43,198 bases of DNA from Planctomycetota bacterium (GCA_024280755.1 JAJRPN010000014.1:1-43198), one strand, 5' to 3'. Shown: positions 7,508 through 15,717, counted from the first letter of the stretch. Program-made: numbers and translations. Notes: generated from the letters alone by a model not told the origin.

Positions 7508-8554
7508 ATGCCGAATATTGATAAGCCTTGCGTGTTATGCGGCGAAAGCTGTGTAGGCCACGCTCGTATTAAGAACGAGAAGGGGCAATATGCCCATCAG
7601 GCGTGCGCAGAGCAGAAGAACGAGCAAGCCCACGAACAAGCATTGGTAGCAAGCGAAGGCGAAGACTGGAACGATGAACTCATCGAAGGCATGGATGACC
7701 TGCTCGGGGATATCCCATCATCAAGTGATGAGATCGGCGGAGCCAACGCTTGCCCAGGGTGCGGACAGGCAATGGGTGATGACGCGATTGTGTGTATGAG
7801 TTGCGGCTACAACCGAGAATCTGGATCGCAGTCTCAGACCAAAGCCTCGAAAGAGCGAGTAGTAAAAGAGAGCAAGGTCGCCGAGGCGAGTGCAGCGATT
7901 GTTGGCAGCTTAGCGAATCAACTTTTCTATCCGGTGCTTGGTGGATGTATCGGCGGGGCGATCGGCGCGAGCATCTGGTCGGCGGTCGCGTATTATGGGC
8001 ATATCCGGTTTGGGATCTTGGCATGGGGCATCGGCTTACTCGTTGGTACCGGGGTCAATATCGGATCTCGCGATACCGGAGGCGTGTACTTCGGGTTGAT
8101 CGGCGCAATCATCGCCGTTGGATCTGTCGTTGGCGGCAACTACCTCACCGCGACCCTGTTGGTCAAACAGTATCTTGAGGTGATGGAGCCGGGGGATGTG
8201 AGCGATGACCTCGCCATGAGCAAAGTGGTCGTTTGGGAAGTGCTTGATGAATGGAACGATCGGGGCGATGAGATCCCTTGGCCAAAGGAATGGAAGGCGT
8301 GGGAACTGGCAGACTGGCCCAATGATTTTTCGAGGGTTATTCGCGATGATACAAGCGACAAGTGGTATCGCATGTCGTATGACGAGCAAGATTCGATTCG
8401 AGCAGAGATCGCCGAGATGACTTATGCCAACTCGGAGTTCATCGATCACGAGATGATTGAGATCGGATTCTTTGCACTCATGATGCAGCCGATCAATATT
8501 ATTTGGTTGGTCTTAGCCGTTGGATCTGCGTTTTCGGCAGCGGCCTATCAATAA
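7508..8554 (+). CDS. Zinc-ribbon membrane protein, function unknown
   Basis: 348 residues. There are two cysteine-rich zinc sites near the N-terminus: C-V-L-C ... H-x-x-C and C-P-G-C ... C-M-S-C-G-Y (a classical zinc ribbon). A polar linker follows, then about three membrane segments rich in Gly ('GGCIGGAIGASIWSAVAYY', 'GILAWGIGLLVGTGV', 'GLIGAIIAVGSVVGG'), an acidic cytoplasmic or periplasmic loop with many Trp and Asp, and a last membrane helix at the C-terminus. This build is frequent in planctomycetes, but I do not recognise a named family. ATG 7508 is chosen because GGGGA lies six bases upstream; earlier in-frame codons fall in the leader hairpin's T-run. Confidence 0.8.
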   Translation: MPNIDKPCVLCGESCVGHARIKNEKGQYAHQACAEQKNEQAHEQALVASEGEDWNDELIEGMDDLLGDIPSSSDEIGGANACPGCGQAMGDDAIVCMSCGYNRESGSQSQTKASKERVVKESKVAEASAAIVGSLANQLFYPVLGGCIGGAIGASIWSAVAYYGHIRFGILAWGIGLLVGTGVNIGSRDTGGVYFGLIGAIIAVGSVVGGNYLTATLLVKQYLEVMEPGDVSDDLAMSKVVVWEVLDEWNDRGDEIPWPKEWKAWELADWPNDFSRVIRDDTSDKWYRMSYDEQDSIRAEIAEMTYANSEFIDHEMIEIGFFALMMQPINIIWLVLAVGSAFSAAAYQ

Positions 8555-8654
8555 GACTCACTCTAAATAGGTAGAGATAAATAGAGAATGAACTCTGTCT
8601 GTCTTGGCGGGCGCGGTTGCCCAGAACATGATTGGAAATAACGAACTATGGTAA

Positions 8655-11027
8655 TTAGTTGATCACGATCTCTATATCAAGCTCAACTGTTTGAGGTGCT
8701 TGGCAGGTCGAATCGTTACACGCTTGGAACGAGACACCGAGAACAGGAGCCCCCGGAGCGACACCGACGCTGGGGGATTTTTCGATGATGACATCGAACT
8801 CGATGCGACCAGAGTTGATATTGAATGTGCCCACAGAATCGAGGCCGTAGGATTTGCCCTGTGGGTAGTCCGCAAAGACCGCGATGCCTTGGCCTTTGGT
8901 GAGACCAACCCGGAGCGGGAGCAAGAGTTTGGCCGCGTCCGAATCTCCCGGCTCGGCCGCAACGATGTGATAGCCTTGATCAATATCAATCGCAATCTTG
9001 AATGATGCGGGTTCATCGTCTGTGACTGTGAGCGAATCGGTCGAAACCAAAACCTTCACCGGCGATTGAATCGCTTTGCCTTGTTCGCCCGCCCCACTGC
9101 TTCCTGCGAAGGCGTAGATTGAAGCATATTCATCTTCTTGCTCAAGCATATGGATCAATGCTCTGGCCGAGTTGATCGATGACATCGGGAACGATGCGAG
9201 TGCCGGCGAAACCGCTTTGAGCAAGTTGGCTGCACGGGTGCGATATTTGACGGCATCGGCTTCATTGGCGTTGGCAAGATTTGCAATGTCAACTAGATTG
9301 TTGAGCATCACGCCAATGGCCGAGGGCACCGCCCCGTCGTGGAATGATCGGGTACGCACAAAGAGATCCGCCTGATTGGCCCTTGTATCATAGTACGAAC
9401 CCGCATCGTCGGCGAAGAGTTCATGAGCCTGATCAGCAAGCTCAAGGATCATTTCGATGGTGGTTCGATTACGAGCAAACGGAGCCTGATGAAGCTTGAT
9501 CATGCCCGCGATGAGCATCGCGTAGTCTTCGAGGACCGCGGGCACCTTGGCAACATTGGCGCGGTACGCCCGCAACAACTGACCATCTTCCGATCGCATA
9601 TGTCCGAGGATAAAATCTGCCGCGTGCTGAGCGGCTTCAATATAACGCGGTTCGTCCAACGCTTCGCCGGCTTCGACCAAGGCGACAATCAACAAACCAT
9701 TCCAAGCAACAAGCACCTTGTCGTCGAGCCGAGGCTGCTTGCGTTTTTGGCGAACCGCATAGAGTTTCTCGTTGATCGCATCGATCTTCGCATACAACTC
9801 ATTCTCAGAAAGCGATGCCCGCTGTGCGAGCGTATCGAGTCGATCTTCGAGCCGAAGAACATTGCGAGGGGGTTCATCTTTGTGATGCGGGTCTTGGAAG
9901 TTTGTGCCGGCGTTGAGGCCATATATATCGAGAATAAGCTTGGCATCTTCTGAACCCTTGCCAAGAACCTCGTTGATTTGAGCCTTGGTCCAAAGGTAGT
10001 TAAGCCCCTCCTTCCCGTCAACCTCTGCATCTTGCGCACTAAAGAAACCTGTTGCGCCTGGCTCGGATTGATTGGTCATCTCTCGTAAGCAATAGTCGAG
10101 CGTTCGCTCGGCGGTGTGCGCATAATACTGATCGTCATAAATCACCGATGCACGCGCATAGATGCCGGCGAGTTGGGCATTGTCATAGAGCATCTTCTCG
10201 AAATGAGGGACTGTCCAGAAGGCATCGGTCGAGTAGCGATGGAACCCGCCACCGATTTGATCGTTGATGCCCCCGTTGGCCATCGCGTCGAGCGTTTTCT
10301 TGGCAGCCTTGTCGATCGCGTTGCGTGTGCCCTCGTCGGTGTGCTCGCGGAAGTCGAGCAAATATTCAAGGTAGATCGGCTGGGGAAACTTGGGTGCCCC
10401 GCCGAAGCCGCCGTTGGTTTTGTCGAAGCGTTGGAGCAAGGCGGAAGTCGCATTCGTAAGCTGAGGCTGCCCGACCGCAACGGGCTGTTGGTTCGTCGAA
10501 GCAATCTGCTCGATCACAGCCGCAGCGATGGACTCGGCTTGCTCGATCACTTGTGCGTTTTGATTTTTCCACGCATCGGATAAGCCTTCGAGCAACTGCG
10601 GGAACGATGGGCGACCATACGCCGGCTCGGCGGGAAAATAAGTCCCGGCATAGAACGGTTTGCGAGACTTCGGTTCGAGGAAGACGGACATTGGCCAGCC
10701 GCCCGAGCCGCTGAAGATGGTAGTGGCAGCCATATAGATGTCATCGATATCGGGGCGCTCTTCGCGATCGACCTTGATGCACACGAAATGCTCGTTCATG
10801 ATCTTGGCGATCGCCTCGTTCTCGAAGGATTCTCGTTCCATGACATGGCACCAGTAGCAGGTCGAGTACCCAATCGAAAGAAACACCGGCACATCGCGGC
10901 GTTGTGCTTCGGCGAATGCTTCATCGGACCAAGGGTGCCAGTCGACAGGATTGTGTGCGTGCTGGAGGAGATAGGGGGAGGTCTCGTTGATGAGGGCGTT
11001 GGTGTGGGTAGGTTGTTGAGTGGGCAT
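8655..11027 (-). CDS. YyaL/SSP411-type thioredoxin-fold protein with extra DsbD-alpha-like C-terminal domain
   Basis: 790 residues; the common family (DUF255, spermatogenesis-associated protein 20) is near 680. The first 170 residues are the thioredoxin-fold part: '[19 protein letters not shown]', then C57-Y-W-C60-H-V-M, then 'VDREERPDI'. The middle is an alpha/alpha-barrel like six-hairpin glycosidases ('[12 protein letters not shown]', 'YDNAQLA', 'LVAWNGLLI'). From about 655 on there is a beta-rich domain ending 'F-Q-A-C770-N-D-S-T-C775-Q-A-P', which resembles the N-terminal (alpha) domain of DsbD. No signal peptide is present, so the protein is probably cytoplasmic. Its function in the family is unknown. 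The minus-strand TACAAT five bases before ATG suggests a leaderless transcript. It is transcribed alone and faces the zinc-ribbon gene tail to tail. Confidence 0.9.
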   Translation of the reverse strand: MPTQQPTHTNALINETSPYLLQHAHNPVDWHPWSDEAFAEAQRRDVPVFLSIGYSTCYWCHVMERESFENEAIAKIMNEHFVCIKVDREERPDIDDIYMAATTIFSGSGGWPMSVFLEPKSRKPFYAGTYFPAEPAYGRPSFPQLLEGLSDAWKNQNAQVIEQAESIAAAVIEQIASTNQQPVAVGQPQLTNATSALLQRFDKTNGGFGGAPKFPQPIYLEYLLDFREHTDEGTRNAIDKAAKKTLDAMANGGINDQIGGGFHRYSTDAFWTVPHFEKMLYDNAQLAGIYARASVIYDDQYYAHTAERTLDYCLREMTNQSEPGATGFFSAQDAEVDGKEGLNYLWTKAQINEVLGKGSEDAKLILDIYGLNAGTNFQDPHHKDEPPRNVLRLEDRLDTLAQRASLSENELYAKIDAINEKLYAVRQKRKQPRLDDKVLVAWNGLLIVALVEAGEALDEPRYIEAAQHAADFILGHMRSEDGQLLRAYRANVAKVPAVLEDYAMLIAGMIKLHQAPFARNRTTIEMILELADQAHELFADDAGSYYDTRANQADLFVRTRSFHDGAVPSAIGVMLNNLVDIANLANANEADAVKYRTRAANLLKAVSPALASFPMSSINSARALIHMLEQEDEYASIYAFAGSSGAGEQGKAIQSPVKVLVSTDSLTVTDDEPASFKIAIDIDQGYHIVAAEPGDSDAAKLLLPLRVGLTKGQGIAVFADYPQGKSYGLDSVGTFNINSGRIEFDVIIEKSPSVGVAPGAPVLGVSFQACNDSTCQAPQTVELDIEIVIN

Positions 11028-11032
11028 TGGGG

Positions 11033-11038
11033 ATTGTA
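11033..11038 (-). promoter_or_regulatory. -10-like hexamer directly before the YyaL-type gene
   Basis: On the minus strand TACAAT is followed by CCCCA and ATG 11027. No Shine-Dalgarno sequence and no good -35 are seen. The presumed -35 region falls in the CGCAGAG-type repeat. Confidence 0.45.
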
Positions 11039-11041
11039 GGT

Positions 11042-11100
11042 GTGGGAAGAGGGAGGTACGCAGAGTGGACAGAGAGCGCTGAGGACGCAGAGAAGAGGGG
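11042..11100 (+). repeat. GGTACGCAGAG-type dispersed repeat, copy 2
   Basis: It shares GGTACGCAGAG, CAGAGAGC and GAGGACGCA in order with 231-279 (opposite strand). It lies in the promoter region of the YyaL-type gene and is followed 15 bases later by the palindrome at 11116-11215. Confidence 0.6.
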
Positions 11101-11115
11101 AGAAATTGGATTCTT

Positions 11116-11215
11116 CTGGGTGCCAGACTCGACGCGGAGCGGCGCAGTCGGGTTTACTATACTGTGTGTATTCAAAGACCCGACTGCGCCGAAGACGGCG
11201 AGTCGGGGCACCCAG
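11116..11215. repeat. TGGGTGsC-type palindromic repeat, copy 2 (100-base imperfect hairpin)
   Basis: The left arm 11116-11153 and right arm 11178-11215 are inverted copies. Nine bases (CTGGGTGCC), six bases (GACTCG) and thirteen bases (GGCGCAGTCGGGT) pair exactly, with two mismatched internal stretches. The loop is AT-rich and contains TTTACTATACTGTG, which could act as a -10 region. It is non-coding. Confidence 0.7.
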
Positions 11216-11315
11216 CAAGAGATTCACCTTGCACCCGGCCTTGACCGCCAACCACACTCTGGACACAAGGGTTCGGGAATACCGTCCAGTGAATACCCGC
11301 ATTTTTCACACATGT

Positions 11316-11768
11316 TCAGCAACATTTTTTTGCTTGATGCCTGAGTAGTAAAAACACTACTATCCCCATCGCGGCAACAGGCAACAAATATTCCAGCGAT
11401 ATTAACAACGCTCTGTAGTAGAGCGAAGCGGCAGAACTGCTGATTCTGATGTCAGACAGACGAGCCATTGCCGCTTGCCTCAGATTATTCTGCATCGCCG
11501 CGCTAGCACCCGGAGGGAAATCTATTGAAACGGATACTAGTTCCTTTCCTGACTGAACAATAAACAAATCGACCCACGCGGCACGAGCACGCACATGCGC
11601 ATCATAAGTCCCTTCCGACAAACTTGACGCATTCACGCTCACAGAGAACACATGCACTCGATCTTGAACCACAGCACCAAAGAGTACCGCAGACAATAGC
11701 AGTATTGCAAGGCCCGTAGCTAAAATACGGGCTTTGCTCCTGCTAATGTAATCAATTAACAACTTCAC
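11316..11768 (-). CDS. Membrane protein coupled to the exported dockerin-like protein; unknown function
   Basis: 150 residues from GTG 11768, which overlaps the stop of the upstream gene (GTGA), so translation is probably coupled. One membrane helix lies near the N-terminus (about 14-34, 'ILATGLAILLLSAVLFGAVV'), then an extracytoplasmic stretch of about 80 residues, and a second helix near the C-terminus (about 123-143, 'YLLPVAAMGIVVFLLLRH'). The tail is basic and ends K-K-C-C. No family is recognised. The two-helix plan with a soluble middle would suit an anchor or export partner for the neighbouring secreted protein, but that is inference. An earlier in-frame ATG at 11840 lies inside the upstream gene and is less likely. 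Confidence 0.65.
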   Translation of the reverse strand: MKLLIDYISRSKARILATGLAILLLSAVLFGAVVQDRVHVFSVSVNASSLSEGTYDAHVRARAAWVDLFIVQSGKELVSVSIDFPPGASAAMQNNLRQAAMARLSDIRISSSAASLYYRALLISLEYLLPVAAMGIVVFLLLRHQAKKCC

Positions 11769-12829
11769 GGACACCCACACCCAGTGCTTGAAATTTGACG
11801 AGTCAACATTGTTTTTTGAGTGCCAAGCCCCGCCCACCATGCGTTGATAGGTATAAAAGCACCAAGTTTATAAGTCACCCTGTACATAGTACGCAATGTC
11901 GAATCACCTACACGCATTCCGGACCCATTTCCAAAGCAATCCTCCGTGATGTCATAATCCCGATCATTCAACACCTCCGTAAGTCCTGTAGCAACCGCAC
12001 TCATGCTGGCAAAAAAACCAACCTCAGTCCATGCCTCAGAAAAATGCGTAGCCCCTGGCTCGCCATGACAGATATCATCTATGTCAGCACGATGTATTAC
12101 TTGCAAATCCAAGGACGATTGCGGCTTCAAGATATCGCGAGCGATGACATATACCCACCCATCAAGGAGTCCGGGGAAATCACCACTAGTTGTCGATAAA
12201 ACCCCTGCAACTTGCTTCTTTGGCTCGCGGGGTGCCATCTGAGGCTCGTCATCTGCTCTTGTAGTACATGGATTAAAATTTTCAAGTGCGTCAGCGATCA
12301 ACTGTATTGCAACGTTTAGTGAGGCAAACTCCTCCAACCAATCAGTGAAAAATTGCAAATCAGCGCCATCTACCACGCCGTCCATTACCCCATACTCGGT
12401 ATCTCCTCGCGCAGCCCCTGTAGAATTAATGTCCGCATAGGCACTCGCATTTTGATATAAACATAAAAACAAGCGAACATCTGCAACATCGACACGCCCA
12501 TCTGGCCAACCCCACGCTTCTTCGTCGGTAACGGTTGCACCCGTTGTATTAATATCAAATCTATTCCAATTGACATGTTCTACATCAAATTCAACATAAT
12601 CAGAATCCCCTCCGGAACCCGCAGGAGCCCAAACGCCATATGTAGTGTAATCTAATCCCTCAACTACTATTTCAACATCAGAGTTGCCAGGGTCTAGCAC
12701 AATTGAATACGAACCATTGCCATCATCAGTCCATTGGCTAAAGGCGACAGTATTGAATGCAATAAGAGACGCCAATGCAATCTTTCCTGAAGACACTAAA
12801 GCCCTAGCTACATTCCGACATTCCGACAT
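11765..12829 (-). CDS. Exported protein with two dockerin-like calcium repeats; start lies in an octanucleotide repeat
   Basis: 354 residues from ATG 12829. The signal peptide has R5, R9 and K16, the core 'IALASLIAFNTVAF' and a cleavage site near S-Q-W. A short beta domain is followed by two loop repeats, D-I-N-T-T-G-A ... P-D-G-R-V-D-V-A-D and D-I-N-S-T-G-A ... M-D-G-V-V-D-G-A-D, typical of planctomycete exported proteins. The C-terminal half is unknown, Cys-poor except for its last G-C-G-C-P. An 8-bp repeat (12811-12847) surrounds the start. An upstream ATG at 12866 with AGGTAG before it reads M-K-G-L-A-M-R but is one frame off and stops after 20 codons at present. Base composition is AT-richer than neighbouring genes. 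Confidence 0.75.
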   Translation of the reverse strand: MSECRNVARALVSSGKIALASLIAFNTVAFSQWTDDGNGSYSIVLDPGNSDVEIVVEGLDYTTYGVWAPAGSGGDSDYVEFDVEHVNWNRFDINTTGATVTDEEAWGWPDGRVDVADVRLFLCLYQNASAYADINSTGAARGDTEYGVMDGVVDGADLQFFTDWLEEFASLNVAIQLIADALENFNPCTTRADDEPQMAPREPKKQVAGVLSTTSGDFPGLLDGWVYVIARDILKPQSSLDLQVIHRADIDDICHGEPGATHFSEAWTEVGFFASMSAVATGLTEVLNDRDYDITEDCFGNGSGMRVGDSTLRTMYRVTYKLGAFIPINAWWAGLGTQKTMLTRQISSTGCGCP

Positions 12830-12847
12830 TCCGACATTCCGACATTC
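12811..12847. repeat. Octanucleotide tandem repeat across a start codon
   Basis: CATTCCGA is repeated four times exactly, plus CATTC. On the minus strand each unit supplies an ATG, and the ATGs rotate through the three frames (first bases at 12813, 12821, 12829, 12837, 12845). Gain or loss of units would change which upstream ATG is in frame with the exported protein gene. Confidence 0.85.
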
Positions 12848-12947
12848 TCATAGCTAACCCTTTCATTTTACTACCTGTTTAGAGAACAAACTGTGTACAG
12901 CCAAGAATATACCAGACGCAGGCTGCCTTGTCAAACTGCCCCCCGGC

Positions 12948-13034
12948 GGGTGGCCCGATCGAGCATTCCGATGCTCCTTCGGGAGATTAAGGTATTCACC
13001 CCAAGGATCCGGGGACGAATCCGACGGGGCACCC
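12948..13034. repeat. TGGGTGsC-type palindromic repeat, diverged copy 3
   Basis: It begins GGGTGGCCCGATCG and ends with CCGACGGGGCACCC, which is nearly the inverse. Inside are the hairpin GAGCATTCCGATGCTC (12961-12976) and a GGATCCGGGG segment. It lies on the far side of the two-gene insert from copy 2 (11116-11215). Confidence 0.45.
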
Positions 13035-13101
13035 AGATATGAAAAAACCGCATCCTGACGGTCGCGGCTCGTTGAATACAAAGATGAAAGATAAAAAAGA
13101 T

Positions 13102-13120
13102 CACAGGCGGGACGCCTGTG
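13102..13120 (-). terminator. Perfect hairpin downstream of rpiA
   Basis: CACAGGCG / CGCCTGTG with loop GGA, 13 bases beyond the rpiA stop. On the minus strand it is followed by A-T rich sequence with short T runs (TCTTTTTTATC), so it may serve as the terminator of the aldehyde dehydrogenase-rpiA operon. The core also resembles a very common dispersed bacterial palindrome. Confidence 0.55.
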
Positions 13121-13132
13121 CTACGAAAGAGT

Positions 13133-13846
13133 TTATCGACTTGCCCGGCTCAGCACTTCGATCTCACCGGCTTCGTTTTCGATGAGGATGATGTCGGCTT
13201 CGTCGATGAAGAGGCCGTGATCGATCACCCCAGGGATATCGTTGAGTTCGCTGGCGAGTTGTGGGAGGTTTTCGGTGCCGGTGAGGGTGGCGTCGAGGAC
13301 GAGGTTGCCGTTGTCGGTGATGAAGAGTTGGCCGTTCATGTCTTGGCGGATGACGCCGTTGATTCCGATGTGGCGGAGGGCCTTGCGGGTGGAGACGAGT
13401 CCGAACGCCATGACGGCGATCGGGAGCGGGGTGTCGTTGCCGATTTGGGTGGCCGAGACTTTGTTGGCGTGGACCATAAAGACGGTTTGTTTGGCTGCCC
13501 AGCACAAGATTCGTTCGCGAGTCATCGCGCCGCGTGATCCCTTCATAACCTGCATCTTGCGATCGACCGCATCAGCACCGTCGATAAGGATGTCGAGTTC
13601 TTCGAGCATGGCAAAGTCGACAAGCTTAAGCCCCTTTGCGCGGGCAAGGTCCTCAGCTGCTTCGGATGCAGCAACACACACGATATCAAGCCCTTCGTCG
13701 ATGACGCGTTGGGCGAGCAACTCAATGCCACGGGCGGCTGTTCTGCCAGCGCCGAGTCCGACCTTCATGCCTGATTGGACATACGCGATCGCGGTGTTGG
13801 CGAGGGCATCTACAAGGGTGTCTGTATTTCTTGGTTGATCACTCAA
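13133..13846 (-). CDS. rpiA: Ribose-5-phosphate isomerase A
   Basis: 237 residues, normal RpiA size. It interconverts ribose 5-phosphate and ribulose 5-phosphate in the pentose phosphate pathway. Family blocks are present: 'VGLGAGRTAARGIELL' (substrate loop, usually G-L-G-T-G-S-T), 'DGADAVDRKMQVMKGSRGA' with the two catalytic-site Asp and the Lys, R-E after it, and 'IPGVIDHGLFI' near the end. Two loop positions deviate: S to R in the phosphate loop and G-G-G to G-S-R after the Lys, so activity should not be taken as certain. Start TTG 13846 overlaps the aldehyde dehydrogenase stop by eight bases and has AAGGA six to seven bases upstream. A longer frame reaching 14272 exists but runs inside the dehydrogenase gene and has no RpiA similarity. 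Confidence 0.85.
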   Translation of the reverse strand: MSDQPRNTDTLVDALANTAIAYVQSGMKVGLGAGRTAARGIELLAQRVIDEGLDIVCVAASEAAEDLARAKGLKLVDFAMLEELDILIDGADAVDRKMQVMKGSRGAMTRERILCWAAKQTVFMVHANKVSATQIGNDTPLPIAVMAFGLVSTRKALRHIGINGVIRQDMNGQLFITDNGNLVLDATLTGTENLPQLASELNDIPGVIDHGLFIDEADIILIENEAGEIEVLSRASR

Positions 13847-15386
13847 AGCGGATTCCTTGTGCCAATTCAAGAGTTTCTCCAAACCCGATGGTACATGTTT
13901 GGCGACGCGAGTACGCCTTCCATGCGTCGGAGCCAGACTCACGCCCGCCTCCGGTGTCTTTTTCGCCTCCGAATGCCCCGCCGATCTCTGCGCCGGATGT
14001 TCCGAGGTTGACATATGCGAGCCCGCAATCAGAGCCTGTCCCGCATGGGTCGAGGAATCTTTGGGCGGCGTTTGACGAGCCGGCGAAGATGGCAGAGCTG
14101 AGCCCCTGGACCACATCGTTCTGCATGTCGAACGCTTCTTGGAGCGTCTTGTAGGTAAAGACATAGAGGATCGGAGCAAAGGTTTCATCGAGTGCCATCG
14201 GCAGGTTGTTGCCCTCTGGTGCTCGGATGATTGTAGGTGTGACAAAGTGCCCGGTGGCGAGATCGCCTTCAAGATTCGTCACGCGGGTGCCGCCCGTGAG
14301 CAGGGTGCCGCCCTGCTCGCATGCTGTTTTGACTGCATGCTCGTAACCAGCGACGGATTGCTCGTTGATCAACGGCCCCATAAGGGTGTTGCTATCAAGC
14401 GGATCGCCGATACGGACAGATTCATACGCCGTAACGAGCTTGGCACAGAAGCTGTCGGCGATTGATTCATGGATGATCAAACGGCGCGTCGAGGTACAAC
14501 GCTGCCCGCAGGTGCCGACGGAGCCAAACACGGTTGATTGGAGTGCGAGATCAAGGTTTGCATCCGCTTCAATAATCACCGCGTTGTTGCCGCCGAGTTC
14601 GAGCAATGATTTGCCCAAACGACCAGCAACGACCGAACCCACATGGCGACCCATATCGCACGAGCCGGTGGCGGAGATCAATGGATATCGACGATCGGCG
14701 ATCATTGATTCGCCAACGATGGCATCGGTGCCGATGACGAGTTGGAAGATATCTTCGTAGCCCATTTCAGAGGCAACACGCTGCGCGATGTCGTTGGTTG
14801 CGATGGCGGTGAGCGGCGCGATCAATGAAGGCTTCCACACGCAGGTGTCGCCAGCGATTGCTGCGAGCATGGCGTTCCAGCCCCAGACTGCGTTGGGGAA
14901 GTTGAATGCGGTGATGATGCCAACGGGCCCCATCGGGAGCCATTGTTCTTTCATCGCGTGTTCTGGGCGTTCACTTGGCATGGTGATGCCGTACATTTGG
15001 CGGGAGAGACCGACCGCAAAGTCGGTGATGTCGATTGTTTCTTGGACCTCGCCGATGCCCTCGGCTTTGATCTTGCCCATTTCCAATGCGACAAGTGAGC
15101 CGAGTTCTTCAAGCACTTCGCGGTAGGCGTTACCGATTCTGCGGATTAACTCGCCTCGCTTTGGAGCCGGGATCTTGCGGAACTCTTTGAAGGCCTTGGC
15201 CGCTTTGGCGGTGACGACCTCGTAGTCCTCCTGCGAGTCCAACCGGATGCCAGCGATGGGCTTGCCGGTGGCTGGGTTGTAGGAGAGGACGATATTGTCC
15301 TTCTCTGGAGTCTCATCGCCGGTGAAATCGGTGACGATGCGAGGGTGATTGACGAGGTTGAGTTTGGTAAGCAGTTCGTGTGTCAT
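13839..15386 (-). CDS. ALDH7-type (antiquitin-like) aldehyde dehydrogenase, probable alpha-aminoadipate semialdehyde dehydrogenase
   Basis: 515 residues, full length for the ALDH7 family, which oxidises alpha-aminoadipic semialdehyde (lysine catabolism) or related aldehydes with NAD. Visible marks are the NAD-binding 'TAFNFPNAVWGWN' and 'WKPS', the 'LELGGNNAVI' block with the general-base Glu, the catalytic Cys in G-Q-R-C-T-S, and the ALDH7-specific tail 'LGTSGAEIGGAFGGEKDTGG' with 'ESGSDAWKAY'. ATG 15386 is preferred because it begins the usual N-terminus and has TATCCT seven bases upstream; an in-frame TTG at 15437 lies in low-complexity repeat DNA. It is first in a two-gene operon with rpiA. 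No lysine pathway partner genes are next to it, so the substrate is inferred only from the family. Confidence 0.92.
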   Translation of the reverse strand: MTHELLTKLNLVNHPRIVTDFTGDETPEKDNIVLSYNPATGKPIAGIRLDSQEDYEVVTAKAAKAFKEFRKIPAPKRGELIRRIGNAYREVLEELGSLVALEMGKIKAEGIGEVQETIDITDFAVGLSRQMYGITMPSERPEHAMKEQWLPMGPVGIITAFNFPNAVWGWNAMLAAIAGDTCVWKPSLIAPLTAIATNDIAQRVASEMGYEDIFQLVIGTDAIVGESMIADRRYPLISATGSCDMGRHVGSVVAGRLGKSLLELGGNNAVIIEADANLDLALQSTVFGSVGTCGQRCTSTRRLIIHESIADSFCAKLVTAYESVRIGDPLDSNTLMGPLINEQSVAGYEHAVKTACEQGGTLLTGGTRVTNLEGDLATGHFVTPTIIRAPEGNNLPMALDETFAPILYVFTYKTLQEAFDMQNDVVQGLSSAIFAGSSNAAQRFLDPCGTGSDCGLAYVNLGTSGAEIGGAFGGEKDTGGGRESGSDAWKAYSRRQTCTIGFGETLELAQGIRFE

Positions 15387-15516
15387 TGGGCTAAGGATAT
15401 GCGGGCGGATTGGGGAAGGGCAATAGGCAGCGGGCAATAGGCAATGGAAGAGGAAGAAAATGAAAAGCGAAGGGCAAAGAGCAGGGAGAACGCCACTGAG
15501 TTGCCAGCCCTCAGCC

Positions 15517-15660
15517 CCTCCCTGCGCCCCGCGGGGAGGTGGCTGCGCAGCAGACGGAGGGGTGGCTTTTTCTTATTTCTTGGTAGTCATGAGGAGATGA
15601 ATCATCAAGACACCCCTCCGTCTCACTTTGTTCGACACCTCCCCGCGGGGCGCAGGGAGG
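15517..15660. repeat. Hairpin-rich inverted-repeat element, copy 4 (variant)
   Basis: The outer arms 15517-15541 and 15636-15660 are perfect 25-bp inverted repeats. They start CCTCCCTGCGCC, and each arm is itself partly palindromic (CCCCGCGGGG). An inner perfect 13-bp inverted pair lies at 15552-15564 and 15611-15623 (AGACGGAGGGGTG and its complement). The plan matches the other copies, but the arm sequence differs (TGCGCCCCGCGG instead of CCCGGGCTTCCGG). Confidence 0.85.
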
Positions 15661-15680
15661 ATCAAGATGGCCATCACCCA

Positions 15681-15709
15681 TTGCCTGATCATTGTGCGTA
15701 TTGTATAGA
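15681..15709 (+). promoter_or_regulatory. Promoter of the sulfotransferase gene, leaderless candidate
   Basis: TTGCCT, 17-base spacer, TATAGA, then eight bases to ATG 15718. There is no ribosome site, so the transcript probably starts at or next to the ATG. Confidence 0.6.
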
Positions 15710-15717
15710 TACGCCAT

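Larger units (their letters stand above)
12830..13132. other. 303-base gap rich in small palindromes
   Basis: No gene is seen. It holds the rest of the octamer repeat, the out-of-frame upstream ATG (12866), a TGGGTGsC-type repeat relative (12948-13034) and the hairpin at 13102-13120. Confidence 0.6.
15387..15717. other. 331-base divergent intergenic region
   Basis: It holds GGCAATAGG-type heptamer repeats next to the dehydrogenase start (15426-15444), the hairpin element copy 4 (15517-15660) and the promoter of the sulfotransferase gene (15681-15709). No coding frame is credible. Confidence 0.7.

Noticed and set aside
13847..14272. N-terminal extension of rpiA to a 379-residue protein
   Set aside because: The extension runs antiparallel in frame to nothing; it lies on the same strand inside the aldehyde dehydrogenase gene, is Ser/Arg/Thr/Pro-rich like a shadow frame, and has no similarity to RpiA. 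The TTG at 13846 with AAGGA upstream explains the gene.
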